From Deltaproteobacteria bacterium (lineage in GTDB: Bacteria; Myxococcota; Myxococcia; Myxococcales; Myxococcaceae), in NCBI GenBank assembly GCA_016875515.1, contig VGRA01000032.1, positions 1 through 12,238 of the forward strand: a stretch of DNA of 12,238 nt, in the 5' to 3' direction. Made by a program: the position numbers and the translations under genes. The notes below the pieces were generated by a model, which was not told the DNA's origin, ran no database searches, and worked only from the letters and a program-made list of their open reading frames with translations. Below are positions 1 to 7,902 of the stretch, one piece after another. The stretch's first letter is position 1; every line of letters begins with the position of its first letter.

Positions 1-2
1 CG

Positions 3-80
3 CCTGCGGCGTTCTCACGAATGGCCCACCCCGCCGTGCAGCGGTTCCTCCGCACCTGGCACGCCCAGCACCCGGCGTGA
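3..80 (+). CDS. C-terminal end of an unidentified plus-strand protein (partial)
   Basis: An open plus-strand frame enters from the left edge and ends at the TGA at 78-80. It codes about 25 residues ending HPAVQRFLRTWHAQHPA. Third codon positions are nearly all G or C, as expected for a real gene in this genome, and the frame stops 35 bases before the convergent minus-strand gene ends. The HPAVQRFL-type tail loosely recalls the C-termini of some ABC-transporter ATPases (MlaF type), but the piece is far too short to assign a family. That it is coding is an inference from codon bias and position only. Confidence 0.45.
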   Translation, partial: PAAFSRMAHPAVQRFLRTWHAQHPA

Positions 81-81
81 A

Positions 82-100
82 GCCCGGGGTTCCCCCCGGC
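82..100. terminator. Possible GC-rich hairpin between convergent genes
   Basis: The 35 bases between the two convergent stop codons contain GCCCGGGG followed by TT and CCCCCCGGC. These can fold into a short, very GC-rich, imperfect stem on either strand. There is no T-run on either side, so it is only a weak candidate for a bidirectional terminator. Confidence 0.25.
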
Positions 101-115
101 GCGCGGGGCCGCGGC

Positions 116-522
116 TCAGTGGACGGACACCTTCACTGACACGGTCGCCGGCTCCGCCTGCGGGGGCCGGTCCTGCGCAGAGCGGACGATCACGACCCAC
201 GGACCGGGTTCCAGCACCTCGCTCGCCTGGAACTGGGTGGCCCCCTGTGGCGCGAGCAGTACGCTGCGGCGCCCCGTCCCCGGCTCCACCTGGCGTCCGG
301 GGGGGTCCACGGGCAGTGTCTTCACGGTGGCCGGGCCGTGCGGGGACGACACCTGCAGGTCCACCCGCTGCCGCGTTCCCAGCGCGGAGCGGTGCGTCGA
401 CTCCAGGGTCCCCACGGGCTGGAACGTGACCTGCACCAGCGCCCGGGGGCGCAGCGTTGCGGCGGCCAACAGCCCCGCGCCGAGCGCGGATGCGCCCAGC
501 CAGAGGCCTGCAGCCCTGCGCG

Positions 523-526
<4 letters not shown>
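116..526 (-). CDS. Small membrane-anchored or exported protein, function unknown
   Basis: This is a 136-residue protein of no family I recognise. The chosen start is a GTG (524-526) overlapping the fumarase stop as GTGA, so translation is probably coupled to fumarase. Residues 2-4 are TRR, then about residues 7-25 form a hydrophobic alanine/leucine/glycine segment. This reads as an uncleaved signal anchor or signal peptide, with no lipobox cysteine. The remaining ~105 residues carry no cysteine and alternate hydrophobic and polar residues (for example [10 protein letters not shown] and a final [10 protein letters not shown]), suggesting a beta-sandwich domain outside the membrane. Its position says only that it is co-expressed with fumarase. 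It is real on the evidence of codon bias, the overlap and the sensible topology. Confidence 0.7.
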
Positions 527-2145
<1,619 letters not shown>

Positions 2146-2162
2146 GGCAGGGCCTGACATAC

Positions 2163-2181
2163 ACGGCCCACCCGGGGCCGT
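2163..2181 (-). promoter_or_regulatory. Perfect 7-bp hairpin at the DCC stop, upstream of the fumarase start
   Basis: ACGGCCC (2163-2169) and GGGCCGT (2175-2181) are exact inverted repeats around a 5-base loop. The stem reaches the last base of the DCC gene's TGA codon and ends 2 bases before the upstream ATG (2160), or 17 bases before ATG 2145. It includes the only purine-rich run that could act as ribosome binding site for ATG 2160. No T-run follows, so it is not a standard terminator. A role in setting fumarase translation or mRNA processing is inference. Confidence 0.4.
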
Positions 2182-2621
2182 CACAAGAACCGCGCGCGCT
2201 CCTCCGGGCGGGGCAGCCGGCAGGCGTCCGTGCGGCCGAAGACGCGGTACCGGTGCCGGGCGACGAAGCCATAGGCCCCATCCCGCAGCGCCCGCGGGAA
2301 CACCCGGAAGAGCGCCGCCCCCCAGCGCCACGGCGCCGGCAGCTGCGACAGGACGAACAGCACCGCGTTGGACCGCTCCAGCAGCCGCTCGGACGGCGAG
2401 TCCCCGTCCGCCAGCACGTACACCGTCTGGAGTGCCTGCGCGTCCGCGCCGAACCGGGCGAGCGTCCGTCCGGCCACCTCCCCCTGCAGCGGGGCGAACC
2501 GGAACCTGCCCGCCCCGTCGTGGCGCAGCACGAATTGGACGAAGCCGTCACACAGGCCGCAGGTGCCGTCGAAGAAGACCAGGTGGGGGGAGGTCGGGGT
2601 GACCACGTGCCGGTAAAGCAT
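2181..2621 (-). CDS. DCC-family thiol-disulfide oxidoreductase-like protein (DUF393)
   Basis: This 146-residue protein carries the signature of the DCC (DUF393) family, small thioredoxin-like proteins of largely unknown role. The motif DGTCGLCD lies at residues 18-25, with C21 and C24 as the presumed redox pair. It follows a short beta strand (LVFFDGT), as the CXXC motif does in thioredoxin folds. The family's C-terminal block ([14 protein letters not shown], then CRLP with C134) is also present. There is no signal peptide, so it should be cytoplasmic or loosely membrane-associated. The ATG at 2619-2621 is preceded by GGGAGGGC, a good ribosome binding site, which fixes the start. It heads the DCC-fumarase-small protein unit, separated from the act region by a terminator hairpin. 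The family assignment is firm; the substrate is unknown. Confidence 0.93.
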   Translation of the reverse strand: MLYRHVVTPTSPHLVFFDGTCGLCDGFVQFVLRHDGAGRFRFAPLQGEVAGRTLARFGADAQALQTVYVLADGDSPSERLLERSNAVLFVLSQLPAPWRWGAALFRVFPRALRDGAYGFVARHRYRVFGRTDACRLPRPEERARFL

Positions 2622-2654
2622 GCGCCCTCCCGGGATCGCGCGCCATGGTCCCCC

Positions 2655-2703
2655 AAGGAAACGGGGCGGAAGCCCGCGGCGGTGACCGCGTGCCCCGCCC
2701 CGT
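2655..2703 (-). terminator. Intrinsic terminator after the peroxidase pseudogene
   Basis: On the minus strand a perfect 9-bp outer stem (ACGGGGCGG paired with CCGCCCCGT, 2661-2669 and 2695-2703) encloses a further 5-bp stem (CGCGG/CCGCG at 2675-2679 and 2686-2690). Directly after the outer stem the minus strand reads TTTCCTT (2655-2661). Strong GC stem plus a short T-rich tail is the form of a factor-independent terminator. It lies 25 bases beyond the pseudogene stop and would separate the act unit from the DCC-fumarase unit. Confidence 0.6.
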
Positions 2704-2728
2704 GTGCAGGTCCGTCAGGGCCCTGGAC

Positions 2729-3463
2729 TTACGTCGGGTCCGGCTTGGGCGTCTTCGCCGTGGAGGGCGGCAACTCCGGGGCCGCTACCAGCTCCGCCGG
2801 GGCCTCACCCGACAGCGCGCCGAGGAACGTGGCAATCGAGGCCACCTCCGTGTCCGAGAGCTCCTTGCCCACCTGGTGCTTCGCCATCAGCTTGATGGCC
2901 TCCGGCAGCGTCCTGGCCGAGCCGTCGTGGAAGTAGGGGGCCGTCTGGGTGATGTTCCGCAGCGACGGCACCTTGAACATCATCTTGTCGGCTTCCGCCT
3001 TGGTGACCTCGAACCGGCCCTGGTCCTTCTGGTCGGGCCATGGCTGCACCAGCCCCAGCTTCTGGTACATGCCCCCGCCCACGCCCATGCGGCAGGAGAC
3101 TCAGCACGCGGACATGAAGGCGTTGAAGCCATCCTTCTCCGCCGCCGTCAGCGCCTCCTTGTCACCGCCCAGGAAAGTGTCCCAGCGGCCCGGCGTCACC
3201 AGCTTCCGCTCGAACGCCGCAATGGCCTAGGCCGCGTTCTCGAACGTGACGGGCTCCTTCTCACCTGGGAACGCCTTGGCAAAGGCCTCCACGTATTGCG
3301 GCGTGGAGGTGAGCACCTTCTCCACCCCCTTGGCGTCCGGCATGGCCATCTCCACCGGGTTCAGCACCGGGGCCGGGGCGGGCGCGGGGGCCGCCTCCTT
3401 CGGGGCCTCCTTGCACGCGAGGGTGGACAGCGACAGCGCCCGCACCAGCGACGGACGGTTCAT
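2729..3463 (-). pseudogene. Decayed diheme cytochrome c peroxidase (MauG/CcpA family)
   Basis: A single reading frame of 245 codons runs from an ATG at 3461-3463 (GGAGA ribosome site 7 bases upstream) to the TAA at 2729-2731. It is broken by TAG at codon 79 (3227-3229) and TGA at codon 121 (3101-3103), with no frameshift. An N-terminal export-type segment (residues 1-17, then a cysteine and an Ala/Pro linker) leads directly into [12 protein letters not shown] and [14 protein letters not shown]. Those blocks normally lie after the first heme domain of bacterial cytochrome c peroxidases, so the whole N-terminal CXXCH domain is missing. The second heme motif, normally GCxxCH, reads C-stop-V-S-C-R: the first heme cysteine is a stop codon and the histidine ligand is arginine. 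The rest (GRFEVT, FKVPSLRN, TAPYFHDGS, TLPEAIKLM, FLGALSGE) is well preserved. Intact relatives reduce periplasmic H2O2 with cytochrome c electrons. This copy cannot bind heme. A short ATG-started remnant (3088 to 2729) could still be made. Confidence 0.9.
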
Positions 3464-3563
3464 GGTTTCTCCGGTTGAAGACTTGGACTGCGTCCAGAGG
3501 CGCAACGGCACCCGCCGGGTTTCACGGGAAAATGCAGGGCGGAGAGGGGGAGGGGGCGGAGCG

Positions 3564-3704
3564 CTACTCCGGGAACTTCAACTTGCGGAAGACCAGCCAC
3601 AGGGAGATGACGAGCAAACCGGTGGTGACCAGTCCCAACACCTCCATGGCGGTCCAGCCGTTGGAAACGGGCGCGCCCAGGACGGCCGGGGGGACTGCCT
3701 TCAC
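3564..3704 (-). CDS. 46-residue single-helix membrane protein following actF (candidate ACIII accessory subunit)
   Basis: A GTG at 3702-3704 begins one base after the actF stop and opens a 46-codon frame ending in TAG (3564-3566). The product has a short polar/proline N-terminus, one clear membrane helix at about residues 20-39 ([19 protein letters not shown]), and the basic tail RKLKFPE, which predicts the C-terminus on the cytoplasmic side. No strong Shine-Dalgarno precedes the GTG; coupling to actF termination would supply ribosomes. A shorter start at ATG 3647 would leave 28 residues that still hold the helix. Its spacing and topology suggest a small subunit of ACIII or of a partner oxidase. 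As I recall, a single-helix extra subunit (ActH) was described for Rhodothermus ACIII, but I cannot show homology. Confidence 0.65.
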   Translation of the reverse strand: MKAVPPAVLGAPVSNGWTAMEVLGLVTTGLLVISLWLVFRKLKFPE

Positions 3705-3705
3705 G

Positions 3706-4938
3706 TCAGTAGTTCTCGTGCGCGAGCGACTCGGCCAGCCGCGGCTCGTTGATGCCCACCACGGGGTGCTTCTTGAGGAAGAAGCCGAACACGGCCAGGA
3801 ACGCACCGGCCATCCCCACCAGCGCCGCCACGTCCGTGGCCGTCACCTCTAGGTGGGAGGCGTGGCCGTGGCCGGCCGCGTTGGGCAGCACCAGCCAGTA
3901 CATGTCCACGCAGTGCATCACCAGCGTCCAGGTGCAGGCCACGCCCAGGGCCAGCCGGTTCCGCTTCATGTGGCGGGAGAGCAGGAACAGGAAGGGCACC
4001 GCGAAGTGCAGCACCGGCAGCGCGCGGGAGATGTACTCCCAGCCGCCCTGACTGCGCGTCATGAAGAAAACCGTCTCCTCCGGGATGTTCGCGTACCAGA
4101 TGAGCATGTACTGGCTGAACGCGATGTAGGCCCAGAACACCGTGAAGCCGTAGACGTATTTGCCCAGGTCGTGGAAGTGCTCGGTGGTGATGGCCGTCTT
4201 CAGCACCCCGGCCTTATTCAGCCCCATGGCCACCAGCGTGATGAAGGCGAAGAAGGAGAGGATGGACGCGGCGAAGTAGTAGACGCCGAACATGGTGGAG
4301 TACCAGTGCGGCTGCAGGGACATCAGCCAGTCAATGGCCTGGAAGGACTGGGACAGCGCGTACAGCGCAATGCCCGGGGCCGCCAGCGTCCACAGCGAGT
4401 GCACCAGCGCCTTGCGCTCCCCCTCCGGGGCGGTGTCCATCTTCACGGAGGTGGAGTGGATCTTCCAACCCAGGAAGCTCCACACCGCGAAGTAGATGGC
4501 CGCCCGGCCGAAGAAGAACGGGTTGGAGAGGAACCAGCGCTTCTTGTCCAGGACCACGTCCGCCTCGTGGGTCCAGGGGAAGAGCTCGTGGAAGCCCAGC
4601 GTCCCAATGGGAATCCACAGGAGCGCAAACAGCGGCAGCGTCACCGCGATGGTCTCCGCAATGCGGCGCAGCACCGTGGACCAGGCCGCGCGCACCAGGT
4701 GGTCAATCAGCACGAAGCCCAGCGCGCCGAGCGCAATGGCCAGCACCGTCTCGTACGCGAACAGGTAGCTGAACAGCGCCCGGGCCTTGTGCTCGCCGTG
4801 GGCGCTGGCGAGCGTGAAACCCAGCCCCGCCACCGCGGCCACGCCGCCGATGACCGGCAGCTTGGCCCAGAGGCTGGTGGCAGGGAGGTGGACGTCCTGC
4901 GGCTTCTCGATGGCGTGGTCGCTCACGGTGTCACTCAC
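3706..4938 (-). CDS. actF: ActF, NrfD-like integral membrane subunit of Alternative Complex III
   Basis: This 410-residue polytopic protein is the second NrfD/PsrC-like subunit of ACIII, which sits beside ActC in the inner membrane and is thought to take part in quinol chemistry or proton translocation. About ten membrane segments are visible, near residues 26-44, 54-78, 95-117, 139-158, 181-203, 215-240, 262-282, 304-321, 330-350 and 367-388. The block FPWTHEADVVLDKKRWFLSN (120-139) followed by FFFGRAA is characteristic of ActF. The GTG at 4936-4938 overlaps the actE stop (AAGTGAGTG on the minus strand), giving a 4-base overlap and probable translational coupling. A GTG at 4926 would lose only four residues. 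The length and end (HENY) look complete, and the 46-residue ORF starts one base after its TGA. Confidence 0.95.
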   Translation of the reverse strand: MSDTVSDHAIEKPQDVHLPATSLWAKLPVIGGVAAVAGLGFTLASAHGEHKARALFSYLFAYETVLAIALGALGFVLIDHLVRAAWSTVLRRIAETIAVTLPLFALLWIPIGTLGFHELFPWTHEADVVLDKKRWFLSNPFFFGRAAIYFAVWSFLGWKIHSTSVKMDTAPEGERKALVHSLWTLAAPGIALYALSQSFQAIDWLMSLQPHWYSTMFGVYYFAASILSFFAFITLVAMGLNKAGVLKTAITTEHFHDLGKYVYGFTVFWAYIAFSQYMLIWYANIPEETVFFMTRSQGGWEYISRALPVLHFAVPFLFLLSRHMKRNRLALGVACTWTLVMHCVDMYWLVLPNAAGHGHASHLEVTATDVAALVGMAGAFLAVFGFFLKKHPVVGINEPRLAESLAHENY

Positions 4939-5882
4939 TTCTGCTGCTGCAGGAAGAGGTTGATGCTCTCGAGCTCGACGTCGTTGAAGGCGTACGGTGG
5001 CATGGCGGGCGGGTAGCCCTCCACCACCTTGGCCATGGGCTGCAGGATGGACTCCTCCACGTAGGCGGCGTCCACCAGCACGTCGCCCGCGTTGGTTTTC
5101 TCGTTGCGGCCCCAGATGCCCTTGAAGGTCGGCCCCACGAGCTTGTTGCCGTCCAGCGTGTGGCACGCGCTGCAGGCGGCGAACTTGGCGTCGTACTTGC
5201 CCTTGTAGATGGCCTCACCCATCACCACGGAGGCCACCGTCTTGTCCACCTGGATGGCCGGGCCGCCCTGCGTCTCGTACTCCACCCCGCCCTGGATGTT
5301 CTTGCGGATGTGCGCCACGATGGCCCAGCGGTCTTCTACGGGAACCTGGGACGCGTAGGAGCCCATGTTCCCGTTGTTCACCCCGTAGGTGATGGCGGCG
5401 AAGATCTTCCCCGCAAGCATCTCCTTGATGCGGTCATCCTTGAGGCTGGGTGGGGGTACCTGGAATTTGGCATCCGCGTCGGTGCGCTGGGTCACCTTCC
5501 CGTTGCCGCCGCCGTCCTGGCCGTGGCAGGGGGCGCAGTAGATGGCGTACCGGGCGGCGCCGCGCTCGGCCAGCACGTCCAGGCCGCCCTCGCGGGCCTT
5601 CAGGTCCGCGGGGAACTCGTGGGTGGGGTTGCCCTCCGCGTTGACGCCGCGGAACTTCACGTCGTCCTCGTTCAGCTGCCCCTGGGCCACCGTGCCATCC
5701 ACCGGCAGCCGCATCACGCGGCCGTCCGCGAACAGCCCGGAGGTGTCGCGGCGGTAGGCCTTGCCCTTCTCCTGGGTGTCCATGTTGTGGATGAGGTGGA
5801 TGGGGGGCAGTTCGGACTCGCCGCCGCGGCAGCCGGACAGCAGGGAGGAGGCGGCCAGTGCGCCCAACAGGAAGTGTCGCAT
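4935..5882 (-). CDS. actE: ActE, diheme c-type cytochrome lipoprotein of Alternative Complex III
   Basis: This 315-residue periplasmic electron carrier of ACIII passes electrons onward from the ActB/ActA chain. Residues 1-18 form a lipoprotein signal (basic RH, hydrophobic core, lipobox LSGC) with C18 as the acylated anchor. Two cytochrome c domains follow. The first has CAPCH (116-120) with M173 as likely axial ligand; the second has CSACH (237-241) with M294 in PPAMPPY. ActE of the best-studied complexes has one heme, so the second domain is an addition, perhaps a fused carrier that delivers electrons to the oxidase (inference). The ATG at 5880-5882 shares its A with the actD stop (TGATG); a GTG one codon upstream is also possible. 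Its end overlaps actF by four bases. Confidence 0.94.
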   Translation of the reverse strand: MRHFLLGALAASSLLSGCRGGESELPPIHLIHNMDTQEKGKAYRRDTSGLFADGRVMRLPVDGTVAQGQLNEDDVKFRGVNAEGNPTHEFPADLKAREGGLDVLAERGAARYAIYCAPCHGQDGGGNGKVTQRTDADAKFQVPPPSLKDDRIKEMLAGKIFAAITYGVNNGNMGSYASQVPVEDRWAIVAHIRKNIQGGVEYETQGGPAIQVDKTVASVVMGEAIYKGKYDAKFAACSACHTLDGNKLVGPTFKGIWGRNEKTNAGDVLVDAAYVEESILQPMAKVVEGYPPAMPPYAFNDVELESINLFLQQQK

Positions 5883-6418
5883 CACGGCTGGAGCTCCTCC
5901 ACGAGCGTGGCCCCGGTCTTCTTCAGCAGGGCGCGGGTTGCCTCGAGGTCGAACTTGGGGTCGCTCGACTCGATCATGATGAAGAACTTGTCGTCCGTGA
6001 CCCGCTCGAAGGCCTTGGACGCGAACGCGGGATGGTACGGCTGCGGCAGGCCGTTGATGATCCAGTTGGCCAGGAACGCCGTCACGCAGCTGGACAGCAC
6101 CGTCAGCTCGTACCAGATGGGCACGAACGCCGGCAGGGAGAACAACGGCTTGCCGCCCACGATGAACGGGTAGGCGTTCCCCATGGCCCAGGACTGGAAG
6201 AACAGCGCCAGGGAGGAGCCGGTCACGCCCACCGCCAGCACCGCCCAGGGCAGCTTGGAGGACTTCAGGCCCATGGCCTTGTCCAGGCCGTGCACCGGGA
6301 AGGGCGTGCAGGCGTCCCAGGACTGGTAGCCCGCGTCCCGCACCGTCTCACAGGCGTGGAACACGGCCGCCGGGTTCTCGTACTGGGCCAGCAGGCCCCA
6401 GGGCTTGGTGGTGCTCAT
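5882..6418 (-). CDS. actD: ActD, DUF3341 membrane subunit of Alternative Complex III
   Basis: This 178-residue protein matches the DUF3341 subunit of ACIII, a two-helix membrane protein that packs against the ActC/ActF core; no cofactor is known. The family block DACTPFPVHGLDKAMGL (35-51) is followed directly by SKLPW and the first membrane helix (about 56-78). The second helix is at about 93-118. The C-terminal cytoplasmic part contains FERVTDDKFFIMIES and ends ELQP. The ATG at 6416-6418 lies three bases beyond the actC stop, and its own TGA overlaps the actE start as TGATG. The length is usual for the family. Confidence 0.95.
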   Translation of the reverse strand: MSTTKPWGLLAQYENPAAVFHACETVRDAGYQSWDACTPFPVHGLDKAMGLKSSKLPWAVLAVGVTGSSLALFFQSWAMGNAYPFIVGGKPLFSLPAFVPIWYELTVLSSCVTAFLANWIINGLPQPYHPAFASKAFERVTDDKFFIMIESSDPKFDLEATRALLKKTGATLVEELQP

Positions 6419-6421
6419 GGC

Positions 6422-7902
6422 TCAGGCCGCTCCCGCGGAGGCATGCTTCTCCGCCGTGTGCTGCGCGTCGTGGTGGTACCCCTCCCAGTGCGGGTTCGCC
6501 TGGGGCATCACCGACTTCACCTCCGAGATGGCGATGACGGGGAAGAACCGGATGAAGAGCAGGAACAGGGTGAAGAACAGCCCGAAGGTTCCCACCAGGA
6601 ACAGCACCTCCGTCACCGGCACGAAGTAGTCCCACGAGGACACCAGCGCGTCGCGGTGCAGGGACGTGACCGTGATGACGAACCGCTCGAACCACATGCC
6701 CACGTTGACGAACGCCGAGAGCACGAAGCTCCACATGGGGGAGGTGCGGATCTTCTTGAACCAGAAGAACTGGGGGGTGATCACGTTGCAGCTGATCATG
6801 ATCCAGTACGCCCACCAGTACGGGCCGAACGCGCGGTTGATGAAGGTGAAGCCCTCGTACTCGTTGCCGGAATACGCGGCGACGAAGAACTCCATGCCGT
6901 AGGCGTAGCCCACCAACGTGCCGGTCAGCAGGATGACCTTGTTGATGTTCTCGATGTGCTTGACCGACACCAGGTCCTTCAGCCCCAGGAAGTGGCGCGC
7001 CGGGATCATCAGCGAGTTCACCATGGCGAACCCGGAGAAGATGGCGCCCGCCACGAAGTAGGGCGGGAAGATGGTGGTGTGCCAGCCGGGCAGCTGCGAG
7101 ACGGCGAAGTCGAACGACACGATGGTGTGCACCGACAGCACCAGCGGCGCGGAGAAGGCGGCGAGGATCTGGTACGCCTTCTCGTACGTCACCCAGTGGC
7201 GCATGGAGCCGCGCCAACCCAGGGACAGGAAGCCGTAGAAGTACCGCCGCCACGTGGTGGTGGCCCGGTCACGCAGCGTGGCGAAGTCCGGCACCAGCCC
7301 CGTGAACCAGAACAGCAGGGACACCGCGAAGTAGGTGTTCACCGCGAACACGTCCCACTCCAGCGGGCTGCGGAAGTTGGGCCACAGCCCCATCTGGTTG
7401 GGCAGCGGGAACAGGTAGTAGTCCATCCACACGCGGCCGGTGTGCAGCGCCACGCAGGACGAGGCGCAGATGACCGCGAAATGGTCATGGCCTCCGCGTA
7501 CCGGTTGATGCTCGTCCGCCACTGCTGGCGAAACAGGTACAGGATGGCCGAGATGAGCGTGCCGGCGTGGCCAATGCCCACCCAGAACACGAAGTTGACG
7601 ATGTCCCACGCCCAGCTCACCGGGTTGTTGTTGCCCCAGATGCCGGGGCCTTCCCAGACCAGCCAGCCGATGTAGCCGCCGAACATGGCGGCCAACGCGC
7701 CGGCCAGGGCCAGACCGCCGAGGAACGGCTTGGGCGTCTTGACCAGGTCCAGCTCGTTGAACTTGCACACCATCTCGGTGACGGCGTGGAAGTCATGCGG
7801 GCCGCGGACGAGCGCCTCGCGCCCGGAGATGGGCTCCTCGAGTGCCACGTCCCCGCGGGTGTGGATGTCGTCCGGCAGCACAGGTGCGGTCGTGGTAGCC
7901 AC
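6422..7902 (-). CDS. actC: ActC, NrfD-like quinol-site subunit of Alternative Complex III, interrupted by a frameshift
   Basis: ActC is the polytopic NrfD/PsrC-like subunit thought to hold the quinol site of ACIII. Reading starts at the GTG at 7900-7902 (TAGTG, one base shared with the actB stop). The first 140 residues are normal for the family ([47 protein letters not shown]). At codon 141 (7480-7482) the frame breaks: the DNA reads ACC ATT TCG CGG, whereas the family sequence TIFAV needs one more base. In frame, translation ends at 7339 with a 187-residue product. One base further back, the rest ([58 protein letters not shown], to SAGAA) is open and well conserved to 6422. With one base restored it gives 493 residues, the normal ActC size. 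It is either a sequence error or a true null mutation. Confidence 0.93.

Noticed and set aside
2146..2331. N-terminal extension of fumarase to a 602-residue protein
   Set aside because: The extra residues are read out of frame through the DCC gene and match nothing in the fumarase family. The family N-terminus begins near 2145.
2729..3088. Stand-alone 119-residue gene from the ATG inside the peroxidase remnant
   Set aside because: It starts just after the broken heme motif, has no ribosome site worth noting, and contains only half a heme domain without a heme-binding cysteine pair. It is better described as part of the pseudogene.
3101..3103. TGA at the position of a heme cysteine read as selenocysteine
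   Set aside because: Sec for Cys is a classic swap, but the histidine ligand is also lost (Arg), a TAG lies upstream in the same frame, the first heme domain is missing, and I see no clear SECIS-like stem directly after the TGA. Decay explains all of it.
3464..3563. Possible terminator or promoter between the 46-residue ORF and the pseudogene
   Set aside because: No convincing stem with a T-run and no good -35/-10 pair were found in these 100 bases. Only the GGAGA before the pseudogene ATG stands out.
7476..7486. Programmed -1 frameshift joining the two halves of actC
   Set aside because: A -1 shift would restore the family sequence, but CC ATT TCG does not offer the re-pairing of an X XXY YYZ slippery site, and no clear downstream stimulatory hairpin was evident. 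ACIII actC genes are not known to need recoding.
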